Source of the DNA: Bacillus pumilus
Lineage (GTDB): Bacteria; Bacillota; Bacilli; Bacillales; Bacillaceae
Assembly (NCBI RefSeq): GCF_009937765.1
Contig: NZ_CP047089.1
Coordinates: 2,850,272-2,914,271, forward strand
Length of the DNA: 64,000 nt
Reading direction: 5' to 3'
The notes under the pieces were generated by a model, which searched no databases, was not told the origin of the DNA, and saw nothing but the letters and a program-made list of their open reading frames with translations. Shown piece by piece: positions 27,348 to 37,875 of this stretch (position 1 is its first letter; the number at the start of each line of letters is the position of its first letter). A program made the translations under genes and the position numbers.

Positions 27348-28220
27348 TTATTTTACCCACAATTTATATATACTCTGTGTACCGCTGTTTTCTTCCCCCT
27401 GCTCACTCAGCTTTTCATAAAGCGACTTCGCAAGCGAGAGCCCTGGCATTTCTTCTCCCATGAGCTCTGCTTCTTCAAGAGCAATGCCCATATCTTTAAT
27501 AAAATGCTTCACGTAGAACCCTGGCTCGAAATCACCTTTCAGCATTCTTGGTGCAAGGTTTGACAAGGACCAACTTCCTGCTGCACCCGTCGTAATACTT
27601 TTAAGCACATGCTCTGGATCAAGTCCTGATTTTTCGGCATAGGCCATCGCCTCTGCGACACCTACCATACCTGCTGCAATCGCAATTTGGTTACACATTT
27701 TAGTATGCTGACCGCTTCCTGCAGGTCCTTGATATTGAATGTTTTCGCCCATTTTCTCGAATAAGGGCAGACACGCTTCATAGGCTGATTTTTCTCCGCC
27801 AATCATGATCGCAAGCGTTCCATTTTTTGCGCCCACGTCTCCGCCCGAAACTGGTGCATCTAATGCAAACAGCCCTTTTTCTTTCGCTTTCTCTTCAATT
27901 TCTTTTGCCAGCTGAGGCTTCGATGTAGTCATATCAATCAGATAAGTACCAGGCGTAGCATGTGCCACAAGCCCCTCTTCACCTAAATAGATTTCTTCTA
28001 CATCCGATGGATATCCTACCATTGTGATGACAGCATCTGCATGTTGTGCAATTTCCTTCACTTCCGGCTTCCATAATGCGCCTTTTTGAATGAGTGCATC
28101 TGCTTTCGCTTTTGTTCTTGTATAAACGAGAACTTCATATCCAGCATCCATTAAATGCTCTGCCATACTGCGTCCCATTACACCAATTCCAATAAAACCA
28201 ACTGTTTTGATTTGTGTCAT
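27348..28220 (-). CDS. ykwC: YkwC, beta-hydroxyacid dehydrogenase family
   Basis: 290 residues (291 if the first of two ATGs is used). The NAD(P) motif is GFIGIGVMGRSMAEHL at the N-terminus, the substrate motif is DAPVSGGDVGAKNGTLAIM, and the catalytic lysine lies in GSGQHTKMCNQ. It resembles 3-hydroxyisobutyrate and tartronate semialdehyde reductases; the true substrate is unknown. AAGGAGGAAC precedes the start. It follows the SDR gene by about 10 bases, so the two are an operon. The high similarity to YkwC places this side of the junction in the ykw region. Confidence 0.9.
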   Translation of the reverse strand: MTQIKTVGFIGIGVMGRSMAEHLMDAGYEVLVYTRTKAKADALIQKGALWKPEVKEIAQHADAVITMVGYPSDVEEIYLGEEGLVAHATPGTYLIDMTTSKPQLAKEIEEKAKEKGLFALDAPVSGGDVGAKNGTLAIMIGGEKSAYEACLPLFEKMGENIQYQGPAGSGQHTKMCNQIAIAAGMVGVAEAMAYAEKSGLDPEHVLKSITTGAAGSWSLSNLAPRMLKGDFEPGFYVKHFIKDMGIALEEAELMGEEMPGLSLAKSLYEKLSEQGEENSGTQSIYKLWVK

Positions 28221-28233
28221 CACTTGTTCCTCC

Positions 28234-29019
28234 TTAAAGAGACTTTGTCAATCCACCATCAATGATGAGTGTTTGACCTGTCATGTATGTATTTGCTTCA
28301 GATAAAAGAAAAGCTGCATATGCTGCAAATTCCTCTGGCTGTCCATAACGGCCAAGCGGAATCGTACGTTCAGCCTGTGCTTTGATTTCTTCAACTGTTT
28401 GGTGTTCTGCCTGCGCGCGGTGCTTGTCGAGCTGTTTGACGCGGTCTGTTTCAATTTTCCCAGGGGCTAACGTATTGATCAAAATTTCATCATTGGCAAG
28501 CTCCTGAGCGGCTGTTTTTGTCCAGCCGACAATAGCCGGTCTAAACGTATTTGACAGCATCAAGCCTGGGATCGGTTCTTTCACTGACATAGACGCAATG
28601 TTTAACACGCGTGCACCGCGTTTTTTCAAATAAGGCAATGCCTCTTTTAATAATCGAATATAACTGAGTAAATGAAGCTGAAATGATTCCATCCAGTCTT
28701 CATCTGTTAAGGTTTCAAGTGTCCCTGTTTTAGGACCGCCTGTATTGTTCACAAGAATGTCGAGACACTTCTCATCACCAGCTGCCACTTGAACTAGCGC
28801 CTTGATTTGCTGCGCGTCAGACACATCACATACTTGATAAGTCAGCTTTCCTTTTACAAGCGGAGATAATTCTTTCACCGTTTCTTTCAGCGTGTGCTCA
28901 TGTCTTCCTGAAAGCATGACATCTGCTCCCTCTTTTGCTAGAGCAAAGGCAATCGCTTTTCCGATACCTTGACTGCTTGCAGCGACCAATGCTTTTTTTC
29001 CAGATAAATTGACATTCAT
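28234..29019 (-). CDS. Short-chain dehydrogenase/reductase, atypical active site
   Basis: 261 residues. The cofactor motif is VAASSQGIGKAIAFALA, the NNTGG motif is VNNTGGPKTG and the catalytic serine region is LNIASMSVKEP. Where most family members have Y-x3-K, this one reads LSNTFRPAIVGWTKT: the lysine is kept but the tyrosine is not. A subgroup of bacterial SDRs shares this arrangement. The C-terminal IIDGG motif is normal. It is the first gene of an operon with ykwC. The substrate is unknown. Confidence 0.8.
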   Translation of the reverse strand: MNVNLSGKKALVAASSQGIGKAIAFALAKEGADVMLSGRHEHTLKETVKELSPLVKGKLTYQVCDVSDAQQIKALVQVAAGDEKCLDILVNNTGGPKTGTLETLTDEDWMESFQLHLLSYIRLLKEALPYLKKRGARVLNIASMSVKEPIPGLMLSNTFRPAIVGWTKTAAQELANDEILINTLAPGKIETDRVKQLDKHRAQAEHQTVEEIKAQAERTIPLGRYGQPEEFAAYAAFLLSEANTYMTGQTLIIDGGLTKSL

Positions 29020-29055
29020 GTCAACACCACCTCTGCTTTATTTTATCATACAAAA

Positions 29056-29087
29056 AGAACCTTGCTCACGTCGCAAGGTTCCTTTCT
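29056..29087 (-). terminator. mcpC terminator
   Basis: AACCTTGC pairs with GCAAGGTT; on the minus strand the stem is followed by CTTTTTG. Confidence 0.75.
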
Positions 29088-29093
29088 GCTTGA

Positions 29094-31055
29094 TTACACT
29101 TTAAATCGGTCAACCGCCTGACGTAGCGCCTGGCTTGATTCGTTCAGCATTTCGGTCGAAGTTTTCGTTCTTTCTAACGCTTGAACTTGTTCATCTGTAG
29201 ACGCGTGCACTTCCTCAGCTGAAGCTGCAGATTCTTCAGAAATTGCCGCAATACTTTGAATGGAGTCACTCATCTTCTGTTGTTCTTCTGTCATTTCATT
29301 GATCTGTGAATGAATACTGTCGATTGATCCGACAAGTGCCTGCATTTCCATTGTGATGCTGCTCAGTGCCTCGCCTGTTGCATTAATGGCGTCACCTTGT
29401 TCCTCATTCATCTTACTTGCTACTGTCATCGCTTCAGCCGCCTTCTTCGATTCATCTTGAATGAGTTTGACGGTTTCACTAATGTGTTTTGTTGATTGCG
29501 CAGATTGTTCAGCAAGCTTTCTAACTTCTTCTGCAACAACAGCAAAGCCTCTTCCGCTTTCTCCAGCTCTCGCTGCTTCAATGCTTGCATTCAGTGCAAG
29601 TAAATTCGTTTGATCCGAAATTTGAGAAATCGCTGTCACCACGTTTTCAATATTTTTCGTTTTATGCTCAAGGTCTAGCAGCATTTGCTCTACCTTTTTC
29701 GATTCTTCGCTCGCTTTTGTTGATTTTTGGACGAGCACACCAAGTGCATCTAGCCCTTTATAGCTTGCATCTTCAGATGATTTTGAGTTGGTTTGCATTT
29801 GTGAGGCAAGCTCACCCATATGGCGCACTTTCTCATACAAATGCTCTGATTTCTCATTAATCGTTTCTGCATCTGATGCCTGTTTAGACGCCCCTGTTGC
29901 CACCTCTTGAATGGCCGTTGCGATCTGCTCACTCGACAGCAAGGTTTCATTTGAAATTTGGGTCACTTCATCTGTTGATGTCACAACTTGATCTGAAGCC
30001 CCTTTCACTTTTTCAATTAACTCCCTGATGTCCTCTATCATTTGATTAAAGCTTTTCGTGAGGAGACCAATTTCATCTTTGGACTTCACTTCAAGCGTAC
30101 TTGTTAAATCGCCTTCTGACACCTTACGCACATGCCCTGTTAGACGCTTGATTGGTGTTGTAATGCTTCTTGCCAATAAGAAGCTAAGGATCATCGCAAG
30201 AATAATGGCAATGACGGATATAATGATACTTGTCTGATTCATTTGTTCTGTGATCCAAAGCAGTTTCTTTTTCTCAAAGCTCACGCCAACCGTCCAATCG
30301 GCTTCTTTGATTTTAGATATGACCGTCAGTTCTTTGCTGTCATCAATACCTGAGTTGTCAAGCGCTTTTTTTACAGAGGCGACCTTTGAAATGTTTTTTC
30401 CTTGCTGCGTTGGATGCGCCAAAATGGTGCCTGTGTTATCAACTAAGAAAGCGGTCCCTTTATAAGGGATCTCTTGTTCATTTATATAAGATTGAATGGA
30501 GGAGAGCTTCAAATCAAGTCCAGCGACTCCAATGACCTTTCCATTTTTGACAATCGCCTTCGTGGCTGAGACAATCACTTTTTTCGTTGCTTCATCAATA
30601 TATGGATCTGTCCAAACAACTTGATCAGGCTTTTCGACTGCTTGTTTAAACCAGCCTTGTTTAGATGGATCATATCCTTGGCCAAGATCGAACTCCGGGA
30701 AGCCGAGCATTTTGCCATCAGTTGTTCCAATATAAGCAAATGAAATGAGTTTATCCTGTTCCTGCAGGTTTTTTATTGCACTTTTTTCAAAATCAAGTGT
30801 TTGCTTTGTTTGTTTTTGCGCAAATTCTTCAGTTATTTTACCTGTTGCCAATTTGTTAATGGTATTGCCGTAATTATCAAGCTTTTCTGTAATAATGTCT
30901 TTCAGGCTTTCTGCCGTTGCTGTGGCGGTCGTTTTTGCATCTCGTTCAATCAGTGGTGTTAATACCAAATTGGAACCCACTTGAACTGCCACAACGGTTA
31001 AAATTAAAATAACTGAGATGAAAACAGCTATTCTCACTTGAAGTTTCTTAAACAT
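29094..31055 (-). CDS. mcpC: McpC methyl-accepting chemotaxis receptor
   Basis: 653 residues. The layout is TM1 (about 8-30), a double-Cache sensor domain outside the cell (about 35-280), TM2 (about 282-304), HAMP (about 305-357) and a long coiled-coil signalling domain. The signalling tip includes [20 protein letters not shown], which contacts CheA and CheW. B. subtilis McpC senses many amino acids and also takes part in chemotaxis to PTS sugars; the pts genes lie close by. GAGGAG precedes the ATG and a SigD-type promoter lies upstream. Confidence 0.92.
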   Translation of the reverse strand: MFKKLQVRIAVFISVILILTVVAVQVGSNLVLTPLIERDAKTTATATAESLKDIITEKLDNYGNTINKLATGKITEEFAQKQTKQTLDFEKSAIKNLQEQDKLISFAYIGTTDGKMLGFPEFDLGQGYDPSKQGWFKQAVEKPDQVVWTDPYIDEATKKVIVSATKAIVKNGKVIGVAGLDLKLSSIQSYINEQEIPYKGTAFLVDNTGTILAHPTQQGKNISKVASVKKALDNSGIDDSKELTVISKIKEADWTVGVSFEKKKLLWITEQMNQTSIIISVIAIILAMILSFLLARSITTPIKRLTGHVRKVSEGDLTSTLEVKSKDEIGLLTKSFNQMIEDIRELIEKVKGASDQVVTSTDEVTQISNETLLSSEQIATAIQEVATGASKQASDAETINEKSEHLYEKVRHMGELASQMQTNSKSSEDASYKGLDALGVLVQKSTKASEESKKVEQMLLDLEHKTKNIENVVTAISQISDQTNLLALNASIEAARAGESGRGFAVVAEEVRKLAEQSAQSTKHISETVKLIQDESKKAAEAMTVASKMNEEQGDAINATGEALSSITMEMQALVGSIDSIHSQINEMTEEQQKMSDSIQSIAAISEESAASAEEVHASTDEQVQALERTKTSTEMLNESSQALRQAVDRFKV

Positions 31056-31096
31056 CTCCTCACACCCCTATATCCTACTTTCATACCTTATTGTAT

Positions 31097-31123
31097 ATAT
31101 CGGCATAATTGATACCGCATTCA
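31097..31123 (-). promoter_or_regulatory. SigD-type promoter for mcpC
   Basis: On the minus strand TGAA (31123-31120), 15 bases, then GCCGATAT (31104-31097). The -10 is a perfect SigD match. Confidence 0.8.
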
Positions 31124-31147
31124 ATAGTTGTGAGAAAATTTAAATAG

Positions 31148-31171
31148 AAAAAACAAGCCATAAAGGCTTGC
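31148..31171 (-). terminator. splB terminator
   Basis: GCAAGCC-type stem (CAAGCC and GGCTTG) followed on the minus strand by TTTTTTC. Confidence 0.7.
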
Positions 31172-31172
31172 T

Positions 31173-32201
31173 TTAAGTAAAATATTCAATTTTTGCATTC
31201 GGAAAGTACTGATCGATATATGATTCTAACGTCTGTCTTAGTTCTTGCTCCTCATCTTTTTGATAGATATATTTCCCAATTCCATATCTACCCCACTTGT
31301 ATCGTCTTTTTTCTTCATCTAGTTCTAATTTTGATTTCGGATAGTTTTTTTGAATCACACGCTTCGCTGGTTTTGTAAAACGATGCTGGATCATTTCAAA
31401 GGTGATATCGTGTCTCACATCCTCAGGAAGAGCTGCATCGAGCTTTTCAAAAAGAACTTTATACCCTTCCTGCCAGCCTTCGTGGATGTAAATTGGGGCA
31501 ATAATAAAGCCAAGCGGATAACCTGCTTTCGCAACCTTGACAGCCGCTTCAATCCGTTGATCTAACGGTGATGTACCAGGTTCGAAATATTTAATGACAT
31601 AATCCGCATTGATGCTAAAGCGGAATCTTGTCCGGCCATTATGCTTTGCATCAAGTAAATGATCGACATGATGAAATTTGGTCACAAAACGAAGCTTACC
31701 AAGATCAGTCTGACCGAAGTATTCAATTGCTCTTTTTAATGTGTGTGTCAAATGGTCAATTCCGACAATATCTGACGTACAAGAAGCTTCAAATCTTGTG
31801 ATATCTGGCGCACGCTCGTTCATGTACTGCTCCGCTTGATCTAATATTTCTTCAACATTTACATAGGTTCGAATGTATGGCTTACTTCCCATCGTCGTTT
31901 GCAAGTAGCAATAATGACAATGACCCATACATCCTGTCGCAAATGGAATGGCATATTCTGCCGATGGTTTAGACGTATCGAACTTCAACGTTTTCCTCAC
32001 ACCAATGACAAGCGTTGATTTTGCATTACGATACTTTTGTAAGTCATTTTTACCCGGAATATTTCTTACTTGGTTATGTGAAGTCGTTTCTCTTATTTCA
32101 ATCCCCATACCCTCGAACTTTTCCTTCAGCTCTCGTCCTAACGGGTACTCTAATGCACGTGGTTCAATGTACACAAGCTGGGGTACAAAAGGTTTGATCA
32201 T
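31173..32201 (-). CDS. splB: SplB spore photoproduct lyase
   Basis: 342 residues, the B. subtilis length. The radical-SAM cysteines are C91, C95 and C98 (CMGHCHYC) and the hydrogen-donor cysteine is C141 (EASCTSDIVG). The enzyme reverses the thymine photoproduct formed in UV-exposed spores. The start is ATG 32201, nine bases after AAGGATG; a GTG at 32208-32210 is too close to that site. It follows splA in the expected operon, which is made in the forespore. Confidence 0.96.
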   Translation of the reverse strand: MIKPFVPQLVYIEPRALEYPLGRELKEKFEGMGIEIRETTSHNQVRNIPGKNDLQKYRNAKSTLVIGVRKTLKFDTSKPSAEYAIPFATGCMGHCHYCYLQTTMGSKPYIRTYVNVEEILDQAEQYMNERAPDITRFEASCTSDIVGIDHLTHTLKRAIEYFGQTDLGKLRFVTKFHHVDHLLDAKHNGRTRFRFSINADYVIKYFEPGTSPLDQRIEAAVKVAKAGYPLGFIIAPIYIHEGWQEGYKVLFEKLDAALPEDVRHDITFEMIQHRFTKPAKRVIQKNYPKSKLELDEEKRRYKWGRYGIGKYIYQKDEEQELRQTLESYIDQYFPNAKIEYFT

Positions 32202-32283
32202 ATTTAGCACATCCTTACCTTATAGGTTTTCATACCGTTACTTTAACCGTGCAGGATGGCTTTTATCCTTTCTAAAATCTCCC

Positions 32284-32511
32284 TTATTCAAACAAATCTT
32301 GATAAAGAGCTTCTGCTTCTTCATATGTTGGAAAGACCGCATCATCTGGAGCTAAGGGATGGTACGTTTCAAGTAAAAAGAGGGCAAGCTCCTCTTCATT
32401 GTATGGATGTGAAACAATTTCTGCTTCTTTAATTTGTGCTACGTTAGCTGCATGTGGATTTCGATAAATCACATATACTTGATCACCCGGTTTATAGTCT
32501 GAGAAAGGCAA
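32284..32511 (-). CDS. splA: SplA, regulator of the spl operon
   Basis: 75 residues from a TTG at 32511, which lies five bases after a strong GGAGGTGA; ATG 32526 contains that ribosome site. The product begins MPFSDYKPGDQVYVIYRNPH and is acidic at the C-terminus. SplA is a TRAP-like negative regulator of splB expression in B. subtilis. The gene directly precedes splB. Confidence 0.82.
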   Translation of the reverse strand: MPFSDYKPGDQVYVIYRNPHAANVAQIKEAEIVSHPYNEEELALFLLETYHPLAPDDAVFPTYEEAEALYQDLFE

Positions 32512-32583
32512 TCTGGTCACCTCCATTTTTCTTATAGAATGCCCTTCTCTCTGACGGATATGACCCAATATGATAAAATTCGA

Positions 32584-32613
32584 CAAAAAAACCAGACAGG
32601 GTCACTGTCTGGT
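32584..32613 (-). terminator. ptsI terminator
   Basis: ACCAGACAG pairs with CTGTCTGGT, followed on the minus strand by TTTTTTG. Confidence 0.88.
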
Positions 32614-32623
32614 TTGAATTCAC

Positions 32624-34342
32624 TTAGTTATGTTGAAACGTTTTCTTTACGAAATCAACCACTTCTTCTGTCGTGCTAAGTGATAAAATATGCTCTTTAA
32701 ATGATGCAGCTTCTTCCTTAGAAAGCTTGCTTAGCTGAGTTCTTGCTGGAAGAATAGATGTTGCGCTCATTGAGAATTCATCTAATCCTAATCCAAGTAG
32801 AAGAGGAATGGCGATTTCATCTCCTGCCATCTCACCGCACATGCCAACCCATTTACCTTCTTTATGCGCTGCTTCAATAACAAGCGTAATGAGACGTAAA
32901 ATGGCTGGATTGTAAGGCTGGTAAAGATAAGACACTCGTTCGTTCATTCGATCAGCAGCCATTGTGTATTGAATCAAGTCATTCGTTCCAATACTGAAGA
33001 AATCAACTTCTTTTGCAAATTGGTCTGCGATGACAGCAGTTGATGGAATTTCCACCATCATTCCGATTTCAATGGAATCAGAAACGTCTGTACCAGCGGC
33101 AACCAATGCTTCTTTTTCTTCAAGTAAAATAGCTTTTGCTTCTCTAAATTCAGATAACGTCGCGATCATAGGGAACATGATTTTCAAGTTTCCATATGTA
33201 CTTGCACGAAGTAAGGCGCGTAGTTGTGTTCTGAAAATCTCCTGTTCTTCAAGGCAAAGGCGGATCGCTCTATAGCCAAGGAACGGGTTCATTTCTTTTG
33301 GAAGTTGCAAGTAAGGTAGTTCTTTATCGCCACCAATATCTAGTGTGCGGACAACCACTGCTTTGCCTTCCATTTTCTCTAAAACCGTTTTATACGCATC
33401 GAACTGCTCTTCTTCTGTAGGAAGCTGATCTCTGCCCATGTATAAAAATTCAGTACGGTACAATCCAACTGCTTCGCCGCCATTTTCAAGTACACCTTTT
33501 ACATCTTCAGGTGTTCCGATATTTGCAGCTAGCTCTACGTGAACGCCGTCTTTTGTGACCGTTGGCTGATCAACAAGTTTCGCCCATTCTGCTTTTTGAG
33601 CTAAGTAGTCTTCATGCTTTTTTTGATACGCTTTCACTTCATCTTCAGAAGGCTGAATGATGACGTCTCCGCTAATACCATCCACAATGATTAGATCATT
33701 GTTTTTCACTGTTTTTGTTGCTTCTTTTGTTCCAACAACAGCTGGAATCTCCATTGATCTTGCCATAATCGCTGAGTGAGAAGTACGACCTCCGATATCT
33801 GTCGCAAAACCTTTGACAAATTGTCTGTTCAACTGAGCAGTATCAGAAGGAGTTAAATCTTCAGCAATGATGATGACTTCTTCAGAAATCATGCTTGGAT
33901 TCGGGATGTCAACGCCTAGCAAATGTCCAGTTACACGTTTTGTTACGTCGCGAATATCCGCTGCACGTTCTTTCATGTATTCATTGTCCATTGCTTCGAA
34001 CATCGTGACAAACATTGTTGCTGTTTCTTTTAAAGCAAATTCAGCATTTACTTTATCAGAGTTGATTTTATCCTTTACTGGGTTTAGCAGCTCTGGATCA
34101 CTTAACACAAGAAGGTGTGCAGAAAAAATATCTGCTTTGTCTTGGCCAAGCTCTTTTAGCGCATGTTCTTTAATTGCTTCAAGTTCTTGTTTAGAAACAT
34201 GAATTGCTTCTTCAAAACGCTTCACTTCTGTCTCTGGATCATTGATGTCTTTTTGGTGAACTGTTAAATCTGGTTCTTCCAGACGATATGCTTTTGCAAT
34301 CGCAACGCCTGCTGAAGCACCGATTCCTTTCAGTTGTTGCAT
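32624..34342 (-). CDS. ptsI: PTS enzyme I
   Basis: 572 residues, full length. The phosphorylated histidine is H189 in [17 protein letters not shown]. The PEP-binding barrel contains [11 protein letters not shown] and the C-terminal GMCGEMAGD. The enzyme takes phosphate from PEP and gives it to HPr. Its ATG overlaps the ptsH stop (TAATG), so translation is coupled. A terminator follows. Confidence 0.97.
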   Translation of the reverse strand: MQQLKGIGASAGVAIAKAYRLEEPDLTVHQKDINDPETEVKRFEEAIHVSKQELEAIKEHALKELGQDKADIFSAHLLVLSDPELLNPVKDKINSDKVNAEFALKETATMFVTMFEAMDNEYMKERAADIRDVTKRVTGHLLGVDIPNPSMISEEVIIIAEDLTPSDTAQLNRQFVKGFATDIGGRTSHSAIMARSMEIPAVVGTKEATKTVKNNDLIIVDGISGDVIIQPSEDEVKAYQKKHEDYLAQKAEWAKLVDQPTVTKDGVHVELAANIGTPEDVKGVLENGGEAVGLYRTEFLYMGRDQLPTEEEQFDAYKTVLEKMEGKAVVVRTLDIGGDKELPYLQLPKEMNPFLGYRAIRLCLEEQEIFRTQLRALLRASTYGNLKIMFPMIATLSEFREAKAILLEEKEALVAAGTDVSDSIEIGMMVEIPSTAVIADQFAKEVDFFSIGTNDLIQYTMAADRMNERVSYLYQPYNPAILRLITLVIEAAHKEGKWVGMCGEMAGDEIAIPLLLGLGLDEFSMSATSILPARTQLSKLSKEEAASFKEHILSLSTTEEVVDFVKKTFQHN

Positions 34343-34608
34343 TACTCGCCTAGGCCTTCACTTTTCATTGTGTCTTTAAGCGCAGCAAGTGCATCATTTT
34401 CATCAGAACCAGAAGCAGAGATTGTGATTGTAGCACCTTTCGCAATTCCTAGAGACATTACACCCATAATAGATTTCAGGTTCACTGTTTTACCATTATA
34501 TTCTAAGTTGATATCAGCATCATATTTACTAGCAGTTTGTACAAGAACTGTTGCAGGACGTGCGTGAATTCCAGAATCTGCAGTTACTTTGAATGTTTGT
34601 TGAGCCAT
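34342..34608 (-). CDS. ptsH: HPr phosphocarrier protein
   Basis: 88 residues from the ATG at 34608. H15 (SGIHARPAT) carries phosphate to the sugar-specific enzymes II, and S46 (NLKSIMG) is the site used by HPr kinase to build the CcpA co-repressor. It is thus both a sugar-uptake and a catabolite-control protein. It overlaps ptsI by one base and lies downstream of ptsG. Confidence 0.97.
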   Translation of the reverse strand: MAQQTFKVTADSGIHARPATVLVQTASKYDADINLEYNGKTVNLKSIMGVMSLGIAKGATITISASGSDENDALAALKDTMKSEGLGE

Positions 34609-34701
34609 TTTTATCAATCTCCTTTTTATACAATTAATACATCCACAATATTATATCATACTGCCGAGCTTGTCATCTAACAAGAACGGCAGTTATGAAA
34701 A

Positions 34702-36801
34702 TTATTTTGAAATTTTCATGATGTTTTCTTGACCAGCTTTGATTTCACCGGTTTTTTGAAGGTCAATAAATTGTCCTTCACTTAAGTTGGTAAATACAAT
34801 TGGTGTCATTAAAGATGGTACTTCAGACTTAATTTTATCAATATCAACCACTAAGAGTTTTTGACCGATTTCTACTTGATCTCCCTCTTGTACAAATGCT
34901 TCAAACCCTTCTCCTTTGAGGCTGACCGTATCAATACCGAAGTGGATCAAAATTTCAAGTCCACCATCAGATTGCAGGCCAATTGCGTGTTTCGTTGGGA
35001 ATACATTTAAGATCTTCCCTTTTACCGGTGAAACCACCGTTCCATCTGTTGGTAAGATGGCGAAACCGTCACCCATCATTTTCCCTGAGAATACTTGATC
35101 TGGTACATCTGTAATCGGATGAAGCTCCCCTGTAATTGGTGAAGCAAAGATTTCTTCACCTTGCTCATTTTGAAGCGGTTTTGCAATGACTTCTTCGACC
35201 TGCTGGCTGACTTCTTCTTTTGCAGAAGGGTCTTTCGCTGGACGAGGCGTGCGGCCTGCAATGATGTCCTGCATTTGTGTTTTTAAATTATCAGAGCGTG
35301 GTCCGAAGATGGCCTGGATGTTGTTTCCTACTTCAAGAACTCCTGAAGCACCAAGTTTTTTCAAACGGTCTTTATCCACTTTCTTCTGATCATTCACAGT
35401 AACACGTAAACGGGTAATACAAGCATCAAGGTGTTTAATGTTTTCTTGGTCACCCATTGCTTCAAGAATTTCATAAGGTAAGTCATTACCCTTTTCAGAC
35501 TTAGCACTACTTGCATCGTCATCAGCTTCGTCTTCACGGCCTGGCGTTTTCAGATTAAATTTACGAATAGCAAATCTAAATCCGAAGTAATAAATAGCAG
35601 CAAGTACAAGACCAACTGGAATCACAAGCCACCAAGCGGTTCTGTTTGGCAAGATTCCGAATAAGAAGAAGTCAATTAACCCTCCTGAGAAGGTCATACC
35701 GATTTTCACGTTTAGAATATCCATTATCATAAAGGATAATCCAGCAAATACACAGTGGATTGCAAATAACACTGGTGCAACAAACAAGAATGAGAATTCA
35801 AGCGGTTCAGTAATCCCTGTTAGGAAAGAAGTCAGGGCTGCTGATCCCATAATTCCAGCGACAAGCTTTTTATTCTTTGGTTTTGCTTCATGGTAAATCG
35901 CAAGTGCTGCTGCTGGCAGACCAAACATCATGAACGGATATTTTCCTGTCATGAATGTACCAGCTGTGAGCTGAACACCATCTTTGATCTGTGCCATGAA
36001 GATACGCTGATCACCACGGATAATATCTCCTGATAAGCTCTTATAGCTAAAGAACTCATACCAAAATGGTGCGTAGAATATGTGATGCAAACCAAACGGA
36101 ATTAATGAGCGTTCAATGACACCGAATACAAAGGCAGCAAGCGGCTCATTCGCTGCAAGCAGTCCTGTTGAGAACGAGTTCAGTGCCCCTTGAATTGGCG
36201 GCCAAATGACGAGCATCAAAAGCCCTAAAATAAGTGCTGAAATAGATGTTACGATTGGAACAAAACGTTTTCCAGCAAAGAAGCCAAGATATTGTGGGAG
36301 CTCAATTTTATAAAATTTATTAAACATATAAGCTGCCAATACCCCGACAATAATCCCGCCGAAGACGCCGGTAGACAAGGTCGGTATTCCGAGCATATTA
36401 ACATATGCTGGATGGCTTTCCTTAAAGAACTTAGCCAATTTGATGGAATCGGATGGAATCGATCCATTGGCCATTAATACGGCACTCATTGTTACGTTCA
36501 TAACTAGATAACCGATAATTGCGGCAATCCCTGCCACACCGTCTCCATTAGCAAGACCGATGGCAACCCCTACAGCAAATAAGAGCGGAAGATTCGAGAA
36601 GACAATGTTCCCTGCATTTTCCATGACACTTGCAACAAGCTGAATTGTATCATTGCTTAAAAATTGAGCTACATCAATCAGTTGCGGATTTTGCATCGCA
36701 TTCCCAAGTGCTAGTAAAATACCAGCAGCAGGAAGGATCGCAACTGGAAGCATAAGTGCTCGTCCAATTTTTTGCAATACACCAAAAAGTGATTTAAACA
36801 C
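34702..36801 (-). CDS. ptsG: PtsG glucose-specific PTS enzyme IICBA
   Basis: 699 residues in the order IIC (about 1-400, ten or so membrane helices), IIB (about 440-520, phosphocysteine C461 in DACITRLRV) and IIA (about 540-699, phosphohistidine H620 in [13 protein letters not shown]). It imports and phosphorylates glucose. Expression is expected to need GlcT, encoded just upstream, acting on the leader hairpin. A hydrophilic linker rich in E, D and S joins C and B. Confidence 0.96.
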   Translation of the reverse strand: MFKSLFGVLQKIGRALMLPVAILPAAGILLALGNAMQNPQLIDVAQFLSNDTIQLVASVMENAGNIVFSNLPLLFAVGVAIGLANGDGVAGIAAIIGYLVMNVTMSAVLMANGSIPSDSIKLAKFFKESHPAYVNMLGIPTLSTGVFGGIIVGVLAAYMFNKFYKIELPQYLGFFAGKRFVPIVTSISALILGLLMLVIWPPIQGALNSFSTGLLAANEPLAAFVFGVIERSLIPFGLHHIFYAPFWYEFFSYKSLSGDIIRGDQRIFMAQIKDGVQLTAGTFMTGKYPFMMFGLPAAALAIYHEAKPKNKKLVAGIMGSAALTSFLTGITEPLEFSFLFVAPVLFAIHCVFAGLSFMIMDILNVKIGMTFSGGLIDFFLFGILPNRTAWWLVIPVGLVLAAIYYFGFRFAIRKFNLKTPGREDEADDDASSAKSEKGNDLPYEILEAMGDQENIKHLDACITRLRVTVNDQKKVDKDRLKKLGASGVLEVGNNIQAIFGPRSDNLKTQMQDIIAGRTPRPAKDPSAKEEVSQQVEEVIAKPLQNEQGEEIFASPITGELHPITDVPDQVFSGKMMGDGFAILPTDGTVVSPVKGKILNVFPTKHAIGLQSDGGLEILIHFGIDTVSLKGEGFEAFVQEGDQVEIGQKLLVVDIDKIKSEVPSLMTPIVFTNLSEGQFIDLQKTGEIKAGQENIMKISK

Positions 36802-36868
36802 TAGTTGAACCTCCTTTTATTTTCGCTTACAACATACATGCGGGACGCTCCTTGACATACATTTCATA

Positions 36869-36882
36869 GTTAACCGTTTACA
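36869..36882 (-). promoter_or_regulatory. Possible cre-like site in the ptsG leader
   Basis: On the minus strand TGTAAACGGTTAAC matches the cre core TGWAAnCGnTnWCA except for the last two bases. It lies between the leader terminator and ptsG. The call is weak. Confidence 0.3.
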
Positions 36883-36897
36883 TTTCACTTTCAAACA

Positions 36898-36973
36898 CAA
36901 AAAAAGGCATGGTGATATAAGGTTGCGCAAATAACAGGATCTTATCCTGTATTTACCTTAAGTCACTCATGCC
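36898..36973 (-). promoter_or_regulatory. ptsG leader: terminator with GlcT antiterminator region
   Basis: On the minus strand GGCATGAGTGA pairs with TCACCATGCC around an inner hairpin (ACAGGAT and ATCCTGT), followed by a T run. This is a conditional terminator in the glcT-ptsG gap. In B. subtilis GlcT binds an overlapping RAT hairpin and prevents termination when glucose is present; the RAT should lie at the 5' side (about 36960-37000). Confidence 0.75.
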
Positions 36974-37003
36974 TGATCGAATCAGTTACACGTTTCAAGG
37001 AAA

Positions 37004-37852
37004 CTATGAAATTTTATTTGTCAATCTGTACAGATGAAGTGTCAGGTAGACAGCCTCTGCATCCTGTACAGGCTTTTTCAATGCATGTTGTAATATTTTG
37101 ATCATTTTCCAAGCAGTATTGTAGCATAAAGGATATTCATTTTTCAATAGATGAAGCAATTTTTCTGGCTCCTCTAAAGATTCTTCCCGTTTAATACGCT
37201 CAATCGAAAATGTAATATGGCGCAATAAGCGTAAATAATGAATACTTTCTCTGTCTACTTTCATATGAAATGAATCTTCTATGACTTGGACCATTTGTGT
37301 GATGAGCTGCGAATGACGATTCACCTCAGATAATGGCCGATTCGTTAAAGCTGAGTGAATATGGAGCGCAATAAAACCAATCTCTCCTTCTGGCAGCTTT
37401 GTTTTGACATCAGGGCGTTTGTTAATTAGCTCAACAACTTCCTTTGCGACCTCATATTCTTTCGGATACAGCGACTTCGTCTCAAGCATAAAGGGATTGG
37501 TGATATCATATCCTTGCTGCACTCGCTTAAAACTAAAGGCAATATGGTCAGTCAGGGCAATATGAATATGCTCATTCAAACGGTGTCCCATTTTTTCTCG
37601 TATATGATAAATGACGTCATTGGCAAGCTCGATCATGTTCTCATCAATGTGGTGAAGCAGCTGTTTATATTCTGTTTGTTCCTTTGTATTTTTAAGGACA
37701 AACATTTTTTCAAATGTATCTTGATCGAGAACATCACCCGATTTTTTTCCGAAGCCGATCCCTTTCCCTATCAGAACTACTTCGCCCAAAGAAGGGTGTC
37801 TTGCAATGATGACATTATTATTTAACGCTTTATCAACGGTGAAGGATTCCAT
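37004..37852 (-). CDS. glcT: GlcT transcription antiterminator (BglG/SacY family)
   Basis: 282 residues from ATG 37852, nine bases after GGAGGTG. The RNA-binding CAT domain (about 1-58) contains NNNVIIA and VVLIGKGIGFGKK. Two PRD domains follow; conserved histidines are seen in NEHIHIALTDHIAF (PRD1) and FIALHIHSALTNRP (PRD2). Phosphorylation by PtsG turns it off in the absence of glucose. It lies between ykvZ and ptsG, as in B. subtilis. Confidence 0.94.
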   Translation of the reverse strand: MESFTVDKALNNNVIIARHPSLGEVVLIGKGIGFGKKSGDVLDQDTFEKMFVLKNTKEQTEYKQLLHHIDENMIELANDVIYHIREKMGHRLNEHIHIALTDHIAFSFKRVQQGYDITNPFMLETKSLYPKEYEVAKEVVELINKRPDVKTKLPEGEIGFIALHIHSALTNRPLSEVNRHSQLITQMVQVIEDSFHMKVDRESIHYLRLLRHITFSIERIKREESLEEPEKLLHLLKNEYPLCYNTAWKMIKILQHALKKPVQDAEAVYLTLHLYRLTNKIS

Positions 37853-37875
37853 GAACATCCCCACCTCCTTCTTAT

